Assembly (NCBI GenBank): GCA_027579435.1
Contig: JANBPK010001510.1
Location: forward strand, 1 to 50,322
Reading direction: 5' to 3'
Source of the DNA: Candolleomyces eurysporus
Lineage: Eukaryota > Basidiomycota > Agaricomycetes > Agaricales > Psathyrellaceae
DNA length: 50,322 bases
The notes below the pieces were generated by a model. The model did not search any database, had not been told where the DNA came from, and was given only the letters and a program-made list of their open reading frames with translations. Position 1 is the stretch's first letter, and every line of letters begins with the position of its first letter. This document shows, piece by piece, positions 21,351 through 32,716 of this stretch. Position numbers and translations under genes: made by a program.

Positions 21351-22536
21351 GCGGGGTTGGGTATCGAGTTCTCCGAGCCCACGATCCTTCTCACTGGTCT
21401 TGCAAAACTCGGTTATAAATATAATATGTTTGTTTCTCCTACACCACGCACTCTCCATAGTGCGATTTACTCTTTCGAATTTTTACAACATACGCGTTGC
21501 GAAACGACCTGTCTTTTGGTGCCGTGTAAGTCACTATTGAAAGGAACGTCGTACTACCATGGAACGAATGTCCTACGTGCATGTCCCGAGGTGTGTTTAG
21601 TGAACGTCTCTTTGAATGGTTGAAACTTTCCATTGAAGAGAGGGAGGGTATTACAACAGGTAGAAATCACCTGTATAGCCCAAGCCTCCTCCGTCAGCAT
21701 CTTCACCATGTCCCATCTTCCAAGACTTCCCAATGGACGAAAACCCCTTTGAATCGGACGAGCTGTACGGCCGATCCGAATCGATAATGCAAAACAACCC
21801 ACCACCCAAACAGGTGCATCCCACCCTTCGTCTGCCCTGGCTCGTTAGGCATCGTGCGTTCCCTTTGCCTAGGCTGGGTTGTTGCAAGAGCCAGAGTCTG
21901 CCGGAGTGCCGCTGCCGGCACCGGGACTCAGCTGACTTCGAAATCAGCTATGGTCCGTGCGACACAGACCCTATCGCCGCCTTTGCCCAAAGGCGATAGC
22001 ACAATTGTGGCTCGACTTTCTTGCGGGTGTCTCTCTTCTAGCTTGAGGAAATAACTGGGCTACTCCAAGGAGATTGGCGACGATAGACGGGCGGCAAAGG
22101 ACTGTCAAGCTCACTGGACTCCCAATTCAAACTGTCATCTCATGTCACCAGTTTGCTCGTCGACATTTTCATGAGATCCCTGCTCAAAAATCTGACCGAG
22201 GAAGGGTCGGCGCCTTTTGACCCCCCCGTCTGCAACGGGCGCGGGGTCCTTGCTGACCGTCTACTCGCCCTCGTTGTGCCACCTTGAATATAGCAGGGCC
22301 TCAGGGCTGTCACTGACGATTGCACTTTCTCACAGCTTGTCATCGCTAGTGTCTGACATAGCTTCAATTCCTCCTCTTATGCTGCGGCTTTAGGTGCTGT
22401 CATGTAGATAGAGCTACCGGTCGGCCTTACTCCACCCGACGACTCCACCAATGCCGACAGAAGACTCTNAAAAACCCTCGCTCGTCTGTGTCCACCGTTC
22501 TGGCGTTGCACCCCCACCGAACCTAGCCTCAGGACC
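21351..22536. other. Intergenic, no gene recognised
   Basis: About 1.2 kb. A short plus-strand frame at 21733 starts MDENPFESDELYG, but I could not extend it into a recognisable gene. An N lies at 22470. The right end must hold the promoter of the membrane-protein gene. Confidence 0.35.
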
Positions 22537-23793
22537 ATGAGCCTCGGTGGCCCCGATACGAGCAATGCCCTTCAGGGCCCACCGCTTCTCAATCCTATGG
22601 CATCATTAGTGTTCCTTGAACCCANGGGAAGCTACGTACGTGTCGCTGGCAAGCTACATAGCTGTTGGGACCTTGGCCGTTCGTGTATATTTTACTTTGT
22701 CGCCGGCTGCCGTGCTGAAGTATTGCGCATCTAGGTCTTGATCTGGGATATCCTTCACAACCTTCCGGCTGGCTATAAGATCTTGTTCAAGTATCGTATA
22801 AGGTTGTCGACACTCGTCTACGTCTTCTCCAGGTGAGCTTCGATTCATATGTGGTTCGATCAATTGGTCTTATGCTTGCGAATGAATAGGATAACATCTT
22901 TATGTTATGTCATCTGGTGCTCGATATATTACAGTGGGTTCCGTTGACGGCCTACAAAGTCGCCCAACTTCGCTTACCATCCCTCTCAGCTGCACCAGTC
23001 GGAGACTGTAATCAAGGCCAAACTGGCTTCGCCGCTTTTTATCCAGCGGCAATATCATCCTCCACTCTCCTTTTCCTCTTCCGAGTTCACCTGGTGTATG
23101 ATGGTAACCCACGCGTCATGATCCCGTTCTCCCTACTCTGGTTATTGGTCGTGGGTGGAACGGTGACTGCGCCAGTGGGCCTCAAAGGGGCGGCCATTGG
23201 ACCAACCGACTATTGCATGGTCTCAGGGGCAGAGTTCTATGTTTCAGCTTCAGTGATCGTCCCTCTGGTATATGATACGGTGGTCTTCCTCGCGATAACA
23301 TACCGGCTAGCTGCTAGTCCGTACGAGATCGCAACCACCGAAGGCGGATTCTGGAAGGCTCTCGCAGGGAATTATCTTCCCGGGCTCTCCAAGCTTTTGC
23401 TCAAGGATGGACAATCATACTACGCGTAGGTTCTGCCATGAATTCTACTAGATGTCTGAAATTGACTCTTTTTGGGCCTGCAGGGTGACCGTCATCTCAA
23501 ACGTGTTAGCAGTGATCATGATCCTCACCACTTCCCTACCTGTCGCATACCGGACCATCTTCATGGCCCCGAATCTTGCGCTGATCAACATCATGGCCTG
23601 TCGGACTTTTCGAAATGTTAAGTTTGGGGTGTTCCAGCGGCAAACATTTACCACATCGAATATCCTTGCGCACTCTGATATCAAGACTCACCGTGCTGGG
23701 CCAAACGCATCGACAATCCTTCCTGTTGTTTTTCGACACGGAGGAACGGACAACGGGGACGAGTCTTTACGTAAGGAAAGCTCGTTTCTTTAG
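22537..23793 (+). CDS. DUF6533-type seven-helix membrane protein, tail altered by insertion
   Basis: A member of a large, uncharacterised basidiomycete integral-membrane family. Exons: 22537-22684, 22735-22832, 22890-22933, 22990-23425, 23484-23793. Deleting the N at 22625 joins LEPREATYVSLASYIAV in one frame and gives 1035 nt, or 344 residues. About seven hydrophobic helices are visible: YVSLASYIAVGTLAV, TSLCYVIWCSIYY, FAAFYPAAISSSTLLFLF, MIPFSLLWLLVVGGTV, FYVSASVIVPLVYDTVVFLA, VISNVLAVIMILTT, NLALINIMACRTFRN. The family loop VLIWDILHNLPAGYKILFKYR and APVGDC are present. The last 51 shared bp and 11 further codons end at a TAG inside an inserted segment; the likely original tail of 74 codons is now at 25745-25966 in the same reading frame. 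A shorter start exists at 22597. Function unknown. Confidence 0.8.
23710..23760. repeat. 51-bp direct repeat, left copy
   Basis: Identical over all 51 bases to 25694-25744 (starts tcgacaatcc, ends acaacgggg then ac). It lies in the last exon of the membrane-protein gene and in the same codon frame as the right copy. Confidence 0.9.
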
Positions 23794-25693
23794 ACCGACG
23801 TTTGGTGGGCGGTGGCTGTGAACCCCATCAACCCATATCCTTTTGGAAGGAGTCTGGACCAACCTCGTTCACTTCCAGATCCGTCCATTTTGCTTGACGG
23901 GCCTCAGTTCGATCCTGTGCAATGCCTATATTTTTGGCAGATAATATAGTTGTGATGTCATCAATCTGTTGATTTGGTGTCAATATCGCGGTCCCTCTCA
24001 ATTGACATGTTATCTTCCTGGTAACTTTGCCTGTTCTGTTCTATCCTTTACATTTCACCACCTTTGGTCTTGTCAACTGTTATTGATTGAATGTATCCAT
24101 GATGATTTTTGTTCCAGAATACTTTCCTTAGAAAAAGAGTTTGCAATCAATGTTAGGGAGGAACAGGTGCTGTGTTCTTGCAGTTGAGAGCAAGGATATG
24201 AAGTTTCTTGGTAGTCCTCATGGCTACCTTCCAATGTTATGACTAGTCTTCATCTTGCTTTACACTAATTGTTTTTTTCCTTCTTGTTGTGCCCTTATTT
24301 GCTTTGACATTTCCTGCAGCTTTGCTGTGTGCCTGTGCCTTTCTCAGAGCTTTTTTTTCCACATGGTTCCTGTTCTTATTCTTACTGTTTTTCATCTTCA
24401 CTGTATCACACTGAGCCTGACATAGACCATGTAATGAATGAGCCTGGTGATGATGCTGTGTAGTTGATCTAGAATACACCACCAGGGCAGCAGAGTATCA
24501 AAAAAATACTTTAGCATGATTGTAGGAAGGAATGCCATGTTCCATGGCTGCGCTGCTGCCAAAGTCTTGATTCTGTGACATTACCATAATCAATTTAGTG
24601 TTTTTTGAGGTGATTCATAGATTTGACACTGTACAGGTCTGTTGTGGGGAGGCTTTCTGCTGTGCATAACTAAGACTCTGTGAGTGCAATAGCAGCACTG
24701 TAATGCTATGCATTGCTTGTTTTAAATTGGTGTAAATTCTTGGTATTCACTGGAGATCACAGCAACAAGAGCAAGAAATCACATTAAATACTAAATACAA
24801 AGGAATTCTAGAGCAGGGTCAAGATGGGGAATGGTGGCCTGCACAATAACAAAAGCAGGAAGTGAAGGACTAGAACATTTCTGTCTCCAAACTTGGCAAA
24901 TTCTACTGCCCCTGAATGCCACTGGGATTCTGAAGCTTTCTGAATAGGGTCAAGGATGACAAGGTGTACAATATTAGTGCCCACAAGATCAATGATAATG
25001 AAGAAAAAGGTAGAGCTCACTCATATCAGTCTTGCTAAACCTTTCAACTGCCACTTTTTATGGAGGCTCTACACCAGGTTCATACAACAGTAGTGCCAAG
25101 GAAATTTTATCAGTCAAAGGTCATTAGTGATGGGCTTGCCACTGTAAACCAGAAAGTTCAACCAGGAATAGTGGGAGGTGTCTGTGAGATAGGGAGTTTG
25201 GGGAGGAAGTCAGTGGGAGTGTAGAGTTCAACTCAGATTTGAATGAACCTTGAAGCTTGCTTTCAACTGTGGTAAAAGAAACTTTTGATCCACAAGAATG
25301 CAAGAGCTTCAGCACAGAAGTTATGCCCCACAAGACTGTGGAGGAAGTGAGTTCCTAAGGCAATGGGGCAGAGCCTTTAGTAATGCATGTTGAGCATTGT
25401 TTCGACGCACCCAGGGTTGTCACTCTGGGACTTGGATCTCAGCCTCAAGTAGAGATGATTCATGATTCTCTGATCATTGCTTTCCAGCCACCACATCATT
25501 TTGGTAGTTTGGCAACGTCTAATTGATGTATTTGAAAGAGGTCATTATCACATCCACGCCAGGGCTCTTGGAAACATTCATTTGCATTGGTGTTGTAGTA
25601 TGGAATCAGATACATCTACTTGTATGGAAAAGGGGGGNNAAAAATGTAAAGACTCGTTTGCTGTGCCGCATGGCAGCGGCCTGCACCCCAAAG
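23761..25693. mobile_element. Inserted segment, nearly CpG-free core
   Basis: A stretch of 1933 bp between two identical 51-bp direct repeats that interrupts the 3' end of the membrane-protein gene. From about 23990 to 25400 I count a single CG dinucleotide in roughly 1.4 kb, although the base composition is not extreme; flanking DNA has CG at normal density. Loss of CpG with gain of TG and CA is the mark of long-term cytosine methylation and deamination. No intact transposase was found. A minus-strand frame at 24243-24482 codes a lysine-rich 79-residue peptide of unknown origin. 'NN' at 25638-25639 sits between a G-run and an A-run. The element type cannot be determined by eye. Confidence 0.65.
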
Positions 25694-25744
25694 TCGACAA
25701 TCCTTCCTGTTGTTTTTCGACACGGAGGAACGGACAACGGGGAC
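25694..25744. repeat. 51-bp direct repeat, right copy
   Basis: Exact copy of 23710-23760, followed directly by the separated gene tail. Confidence 0.9.
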
Positions 25745-25966
25745 TGTCACACGGAGTGTACTCATGGAACCTCAGTTTCGCGTAGTAATCGAGGCCACGG
25801 TCATTCGAGGACGACAGTGAATATTGTGATGGGGCCTAAAATTGCGGGGGAGTCGAATTTCACGGTCAGTGGCAGTGGAGGTGTGGCAGCGCCTAGTTCT
25901 GTTGAATTACAAAAGCGTTCAACAGAGGATGATACCGCGTCTCATCTATCCGTCGATAGTGTCTGA
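25745..25966 (+). pseudogene. Separated 3' end of the membrane-protein gene
   Basis: Read in the same frame as the left gene through the shared 51 bp, this continues open for 73 residues to a TGA at 25964-25966 (CHTECTHGTSVSRSN ... SHLSVDSV). Its hydrophilic, Ser/Thr/Gly-rich composition fits the cytoplasmic tail of DUF6533-type proteins. Joining the left gene at 23760 to 25745 would give a protein of about 407 residues. It has no promoter of its own that I can see and is probably not expressed separately. Confidence 0.55.
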
Positions 25967-26600
25967 ACGAGGATATCAATGGTGTTTAAAGTATATTTTA
26001 TTGTCCAATTTCTATATACACCGTCCGTGAAAGCCAGTTCTGAAGCTGTTGCTTGAAATTCCTACGTATCCTGGCCTGCCGTACGATCTTCAAGCATCTT
26101 CGTGCTCGTCAACGCAAATTTCATCCTCTCTCGAACCTCCACCAGCAGACTCTCCAGGAGACTACGCGAACGAGGCGGCACTTGAGCTAATTAGCTACGT
26201 TAGCTGTCTTTCACCACCCTGATTGCTGGCATGGAATGCTCGCTGTGTTGATGATTCGCACATTCGGATCGACCAGAAACAATGCGACGATCTTCCTCTG
26301 ACCTGCTTGGTCCATCTGCGAGCTCGAATGGCTGAATTTGATGTTGAAGAATGTTGGGGAACGTGATTCAAATTAGACGACCTTCAGGGGTGTTGACAGC
26401 CCCCACTACCTGGACCATCGCCCTGTTTGGCGTACATGCAGAAATTGGGTGGAACCAGGGGCAGCCGTCTTGCGCGTAGTAGATGCCTGGATCAGGGTCT
26501 TCACAGACAGTTTGAAGGAATGCCAGAGAGTAATCCGCGATGTTGGAACACGAGTGATAGTGAATGGCTGCCGCACAGATAAGTGAGGCTGTTTATGGTT

Positions 26601-27137
26601 CAAGATTCCGTTGACTCACCTGACCGACGCCCTGACTATGCTGTACATGGGTTTCAAATTATGCGCAAAGGGAAACAAGGGAACAAGGGAGCTGGACTCA
26701 TACTCATTCCTAGCTCCAAATGTACCTTGAAGCCGGGTCCGCTGGCAAGGCCCCCGACTTTCTAAGAGGGACGTGCGTTCATAGTCTGTATTTTCCCTTT
26801 CGCAAAGCTAAAATCCCAAATGCACGCCGGGACTAACGTACCTGACAGCAATCTCGAAATAAGATCGCTCAGCCTTGAGCAAATTCAAAGGAATACCCTA
26901 GGTTTCTTGAGAGGAAAGCTTGCAGCAAGCGACGAAACGATAGATCCACTTCACTGATTTCATTGTATTGTAATTGAACTTGTTTAGCTGTGGAGCTTGT
27001 ACCTGGCGGACCCGGCTTCAAGGGACATTCGGAACTAGGAATGAGTATGAGTCCAGCTCCCTTGTTTCTCTTTGCGCATAACTTGAAATCCATGTACAGC
27101 ATATTCAGGGCGTCGGTCAGGTGAGTCAGCGGGATTT
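26601..27137. repeat. Inverted repeat, ~140-bp arms
   Basis: Arms 26601-26745 and 27003-27137 are inverted copies with small differences (for example 'accttgaagccgggtccgc' versus 'gcggacccggcttcaagg'). The spacer is about 255 bp. No transposase and no clear target duplication were seen. The right arm overlaps the start of a direct repeat (27108-27240). Confidence 0.6.
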
Positions 27138-27650
27138 TGAACCAGCTTCTCCAATCCGAAACATTAGAACGGATTCCTGTCGAGCGACAGCTATCTCGAC
27201 CGGCGAATGCAGGTGCCGAAACATTCATTACAGTCGCCTGCATAACTATCTGCGATTCGATTTTTGGAGCGCGCAAGCTAGCCGTGACAGCTGGGTTACA
27301 CACTGAATGTGGGGGAGTGCGGTGTAATCTAGACACCGAATCCCAGCTCGAGTATCATTATGTCTCTTATTTAGCAAATGTTCGTATACATCATACCAAC
27401 TCTGCATCGTACATCCGAACCAGCAAGCGTGACATAACTCATTACTGGTCACATCAACCTGTCAAGCGAGGGAGAGAAAAATCGCGCCGATAGTTCTGCA
27501 AACGATTGTAATACAGGGCGTCGATCAGGTGAATCGGTGGAAATTTGAACAAGCTATCTCCAATCCGAAACATCAGAACGGGTTCCTGTCGAGCGACAGC
27601 TATCTCGACCAGCGAATGCAGGTGCCTGAACATTCATCAATACAGACGCA
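27108..27650. repeat. Direct repeat, ~133-bp copies
   Basis: 27108-27240 and 27517-27650 are similar in direct orientation. Shared strings include 'tctccaatccgaaacat' and 'tcctgtcgagcgacagctat'. The first lies next to the inverted repeat, so one sequence occurs in up to three places in 1 kb. It is upstream of the gene at 27868. Confidence 0.6.
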
Positions 27651-27756
27651 GTAAATGTGAATGTCCATACTGAAGGCGGTATAGATCCAGATGCTTGCCT
27701 TTTACCCCATACCCTGATTGAGTGGTTCGCGATGCAGGTAGGGTTCATGAGAGTGC

Positions 27757-27762
27757 TATAAA
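27757..27762 (+). promoter_or_regulatory. TATA box of the gene at 27868
   Basis: TATAAA in 'gtgctataaaacc', 106 bp before the ATG. Confidence 0.45.
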
Positions 27763-27867
27763 ACCTGACTTTCCCCGGCATATGCAAAGCAAGCCCTCTC
27801 CCAACTACTCATCCTCTGCTTTTCGCTCGGTCTACTACCCATCTCGTCTGTCTATCCATTTCTCAAA

Positions 27868-29011
27868 ATGATGATAATCACGATCGAGGGGGCCTGGACT
27901 TGCGTGACATCGACCGGAACCCTTCAAAAAATTGGGGATTTCGACGCTCTTAGCAAATTTTCAAACGGACTCTACGGCGGCAACCAATTTTTCATGGATC
28001 AGCTTGGAGAAGGCAATCTTATCCCCGGGATCAACAAGCCAGAACTGGCCTTGGAGTTCCGCTCGCTGTTCCTGGAGGCCGAGAAGCAGATTACCTTGGT
28101 TGGGCTTGGGTCTGGCATCGAAACCGCAGAGGCCGCGGAACTCTTTGCAGGCGCCGCGAACCTTGCTGAAGCTGTGGAGCTTGAGGCAGGCTTTGGGGAG
28201 TGGATGCTTGCCCTCTTAGGCGTCTGTAGGTCCATGATATCGTTCTCTGTCTGAGACCACTTCTAATCCACGCCTCTTTCAGTGGCAGCCGGTATCTCTC
28301 CGAAGCCTCGTGCAGGCGAGATCGACCTTTCTACTACCAAGGAGGTCCCCTTGGTCCCACTCAGTGAAGGTAATGTTTCAAGAAAATTTCTTAAATAATC
28401 ATCACATTGACTCGCATAAAAGGGCAATTAGATTCCCTTGCGCGTGCCGAATTCGAGGCTGCTCGCGCTNGCACGGTTGCAGGTTCGTGTATTTCGTCTG
28501 TGGTACCTCGATTCCATTCTCACAACCTTGCCTTGAAGCCATGGGAGACACTGCGACGTACTCGATGACGTGGATAAACGGGGTTCAAGACGCTGGAACG
28601 TCTTTCACAATTAAACAGTGGTACCTCTCTGGCGGACCCTTCTGCCACTCTACCATGGCCCCATCTCCCCCCGGCACCGTCTTTGAAGTCAACTCTACCC
28701 AGTCACTGGCCTGGTACAATGGTACCTTCGGTGGCGAGCCGATTACCAATGGGTTCCTTGTGATCCAAACTCCCAAGGGTTATGTGGGAGTCAACATCCA
28801 TGTGCCCGCGAAGGTGTTTGGCTTCGGAACTCCACCCTATTACCAGGTTTTTTGGGGCAATTCTGCGGACGACATAGATTGGAAGACTCCTGTGGACAAT
28901 CCTGCGCAGCCGTATACCTTCCCAACTGACGCAATTGGATATAAAATCCGCATTGCTCCTGTAGCGTCGGATTCCACGTTGACTCTAACGGTCACCCTCC
29001 AGCATACCTGA
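27868..29011 (+). CDS. Uncharacterised two-part protein (325 aa)
   Basis: Four exons share one frame: 27868-28225, 28283-28369, 28423-28482, 28539-29011, total 978 nt, or 325 residues. The N at 28470 must be kept as a real base to hold the frame. The first part (about 1-120) is acidic, with an alanine/glutamate-rich helix (ETAEAAELFAGAANLAEAVE). A Pro/Lys linker follows (SPKPRAGEIDL). The C-terminal part (about 170-325) is rich in Thr, Gly and aromatic residues with alternating beta pattern (TYSMTWINGVQ, QSLAWYNGTFGG, YKIRIAPVASDSTLTLTVTL) and probably forms a beta-sandwich. No signal peptide is apparent. I do not recognise the family. A distant relation to small fungal beta-sandwich proteins is possible but not shown. 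Confidence 0.7.
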
Positions 29012-32000
29012 TTCCGTCCGTGTCCCGTGTTCTGTTTGTATTCGGTTCCCTTTCCGCTTTTTCTAATTCAAGGCGCGTTGAAGATACAATGCCGTCCGCC
29101 TGTTTGTTCATTTTACCCCTTAGTATTGGCTTTTGTTTGTACTTTTAGCTCGTATACTATACCGCTGGCTTCTGGATGGCTGTGTGCTTAACACGTATCA
29201 CTATTGTGCTTTTCGCTTCAATACACAATTTTAGCTTGTCTTTGTTTCATATGAATTTGTTAGAGTAGTGACTTCGGTGCGAACACATAAGGTAAGTCCT
29301 AGATCGATGGGAAGGTTCTTAACCTCAGCCATCCAGGCTCCATCTGCTTCCTCTCGGCCTAATGAATCTTGTCACTGGAAACAAATGATTGGTCACCCTT
29401 GCCATAAACATGCATTAAGCTGAGGGTGTGCGAGTCGGCCAGTTCAAAACTCTGAGAATCGGGATGTCGACTGTTGATATACGAGAGAATTCTGGGAAGA
29501 TATGGTGAGTTTCCTGGAATTTGTGCACTGGGGGCGATCAAGATATCCACCTTGCACCGCAGCAACTGGAACTTTCTACTGTGAGGATTCGTAGACGTTG
29601 CAGGGCGCGTAGTCATAGTACGACTTTCGGTTTGTCAAGAATAGGCATTGGAACCATGCCCCCAACCCCCCTCTCTGCATTGAGAAATACAGTCCTCCAA
29701 CGTGGTAACTTGGCTACCAAAAGTGAACCTTGGTCTTTCCATGGGCGAGGGAATATAGACTGGGTGGGCGAGGTCGACCACCTTGCCGTCCAACCGCGGG
29801 TGCCAATCTTTCTGAGTCTCAAGGACACTCTCCAAGGGCTAGATGAGCTAGCTTGGCACCCTCAAGAACGGCGTAGTCGGATTTGACCACTTTGCTTTGG
29901 AAGACGACGAATGCGCAGCACTTGGATAAGTTGGGCCTCGAACTCTTCCGCGCGCGATATCTGAGCTCCTGGATGCAATATTAGAGCATCTTTCCGGTAA
30001 AATCCCCCCCACTGGACTTGATTTCGGCTCTCCATCTCGCGAAGATATTATCGTCGAAGACCTGGGCATCTCAGCTTTAGACTCTGCCCACTAGAGGCGA
30101 GAACGGTGGTTCCTGCCTTTTTGTGCTGATAGATTTCAGCAGCAGAGTGGTCGATGGCAAGCTAAAAGGGGGTTATCAACGTTATATACTTCTCCACGAC
30201 GTCAACATGTACGCACCTGCAGAGCTGTTCTGCAACTAAATCGTTACCAATCGGTACGCAGACGTACAATGAGTCGTCTTTCGCAGGAGCATACTACAAA
30301 GGTTGTCCCAGCCCTGAAGTCATGAACGCGAGAGAAGTCGAAATCTGTCATGGCGCTGGAGGAGAATGTTTCCGAGGGCAAGGCGACTGAGGTTCTGTTC
30401 TCTAGCCTCAGCCCATGAGTCGCTTATATACCCCGCCGCCAGAGTCATAGTGCGTGATTGTTGAACGTCAACGCGTCGCCACAGTCATGGATTTGAACGA
30501 ATATTGGACAGTCCCGGGTCAAAGTTGGCCAGGAAAGTGTCGACTTCGAGCACATGGTCCGGTCAGAGTGTTGTTCGGAGCGCTCGCTGACCGCAACCAA
30601 TTCTACTTAACCTGGTGTTGGTTGGGTGAAGGACTTGAGATGGTCTGTCGGGGTGGCCGGTCCACGAGCGCGAGCGGATGTGATACCGCAACTTCAACTG
30701 GGTTACTGGAGGCCTCGTCAGTGATCGGGACGCTCGCTGTCGGACCGGCATGACCGAAATTGATATTGTTTGTACGTCAACGCCCTGTTGTTTGGACACC
30801 TCTTTGGCGATGTTTGTGATCCCAGCCATCAGCCCTGATGATCAGCTGCTGTTGTGCCGATGGCGCGAGCATTATGCATGAATGGAGTGCGTTCATTCGA
30901 CGATGCCGCAAAGAACACGCAGAAGAGTGCACACCCCGGAGTTTTCATCCTTACTTACACATGTAGAACCAGCTCGATACATGAGTAGTCACACAACCAA
31001 CTTCTCGGCTAGGCGTGGAAGGTTGCCCTTGTAATTCTGGACTGCGCTGGAAGGCAAAGGAGATTCTCATTTGTTTCTCCGGAGTAGCGTCCATCGTGGG
31101 TTTTAGCACGTTGTCCTTTCTTTTCTGGAGCTCTTTGAAAGGCTTTCTTTTGCATTTGGGTTTCTCAATGGATCGTTTGTTCTGTAGGGCAACCGCGATT
31201 CTCTCTGGCAACCACCTTCCGAAGAGAAAGGCTTTGTGCACATTGCCTTGCTTTGCACTGTCCTTTCATCCTTTCCTTGACATTAATTTCTCAGTGGCCT
31301 ATCACCTGGCGTTCTCACATTAACACGACACATCCAGTCATTCCTGGCTGTTTATTGGCCCCAGTCCGAGCCGTTCCCACTCAAATTGCCAATCGGCTTC
31401 TCCCAGTCGTAGCAATCACCGAGCACCAAAGTTTCATGTTTTTTGAGTACCGAAGAAGGTTATGGGGGGTACACATAGCCTGCCAATCAGCGAGCAAATA
31501 GACCCCTCGTTTCGGATGGATGCCTCGAGGCGCCTGGCCGCGTTTCATAACCCCATATCCTCATGGCATCCGTCTATATTTAGACTCTTCCCTCGTGCCG
31601 GCTTCCGTTCCTTGAAGGTGTCCGCAGCATGTTTGAGCGATGCTCTGTACACGTTAGGCTCATGGTATACGTGTCCTGGGGATGAACGACAGGATACCCC
31701 GAAGTATCTCATACCAGGATTCGTCGCGGTCTAAACATAGTCGGTGAAGGTTAATGGGTGATATGGGTCGCCGTAACTGGCTATATTCGTCCTGTTCCTT
31801 TGCCACGGAGAGTGATGTTCCCCTCTTAATTAGTCGACTCCGCAGTGCGAGAATCATGTATCGTATCACAGGGTGGGCCTGGATAGGATGATCATCGATG
31901 GGGTTCAATCGAGCTTTCACCGTTCGTTGCGAGTTTGAAGGGGCGTTGGGCCTGGAGACAGAGTAGCTGATAACGCGGTTTTTTCGTGATTATCTCGTAC

Positions 32001-32609
32001 TTTCCCTTTGCAGCTCTTTGCAATTTTCACTGCGCGCAGCATCATTGCAGTGGAGCGTTGCGGGGTCAAAGGGGAGAGGGCTTTGGAGTTCCCGAGCCGG
32101 TCGACATGTCCTAATTGGGAACCGAGGGCGGCGCGTATGACAACGTGTGGTTGCGAGCTCAAAGTCGTTCTCAAGCTGTAGCACCGTTGTGCTGTCAGTT
32201 TGTCTCGATGACAATCAAGAGCAACTCGTAGCGGTAGTCGACACAGCGCTATTTGTGCATCCTGCATTGGTCGTTAAGCGCACAACAATGGCAAAGCCGG
32301 GTTCCCACGCATTGTCTGGTGGCCGGAGTGGCGGTGCCAATCCCAATTCGGATGCACGGAACGTGTTTGGCAGCCAGAACAATAAAAAGCGGGTTTTGAT
32401 TTGCACAATGCAGCGGTCAATTGCTCGGAACTGGGTCTCTGTGCCACCTCGGATTGGCGCGGATAAAAAGGGAAGGCCAAGGCGAGTAAGTCCTCATCAT
32501 CCCCACCGCTCATCTTCTCCGCCTTCGTCTGCCGCTTCCGCCTTTCTCCTCCATTCACTCTTCTTCCACGGTTGCGCTGCGCGTTGGCCTCCAGGTTTAC
32601 ACACTCCCC
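29012..32609. other. 3.6-kb stretch, no gene recognised
   Basis: Only short, mutually overlapping frames on both strands, none with family motifs that I can recognise. The longest (29521-29886 plus, 31917-32267 minus, 30951-31241 minus) look like chance frames. Minus-strand pieces between 29359 and 30069 stay open across several short segments and could be an old gene relic, but I cannot name it. Confidence 0.4.
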
Positions 32610-32615
32610 TATATA
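32610..32615 (+). promoter_or_regulatory. TATA-like box of LPMO gene
   Basis: TATATA in 'cccctatatagatt', about 102 bp before the ATG at 32717. Confidence 0.45.
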
Positions 32616-32716
32616 GATTACCACCACCTTTCCTCGCGATAAGACACACGTCTATCCCTGCTTTACTTCCACCACACCCACGCAACTAGACGACAACGAC
32701 TACGACTTCAACGAAG

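Noticed and set aside
21733..21999. ORF starting MDENPFESDELYG, possibly a first exon
   Set aside because: I could not find downstream exons in a continuing frame or a family match.
25523..25966. 147-codon ORF as an independent gene
   Set aside because: Its middle part is the 51-bp copy of the membrane-protein gene in the same frame, its first part crosses NN and the inserted DNA, and no promoter is seen. It is better explained as the separated gene tail.
29521..30069. Overlapping ORFs on both strands, possibly an F-box/LRR relic
   Set aside because: Leucine content and motifs are not convincing, and no F-box pattern could be aligned with the families in this window.
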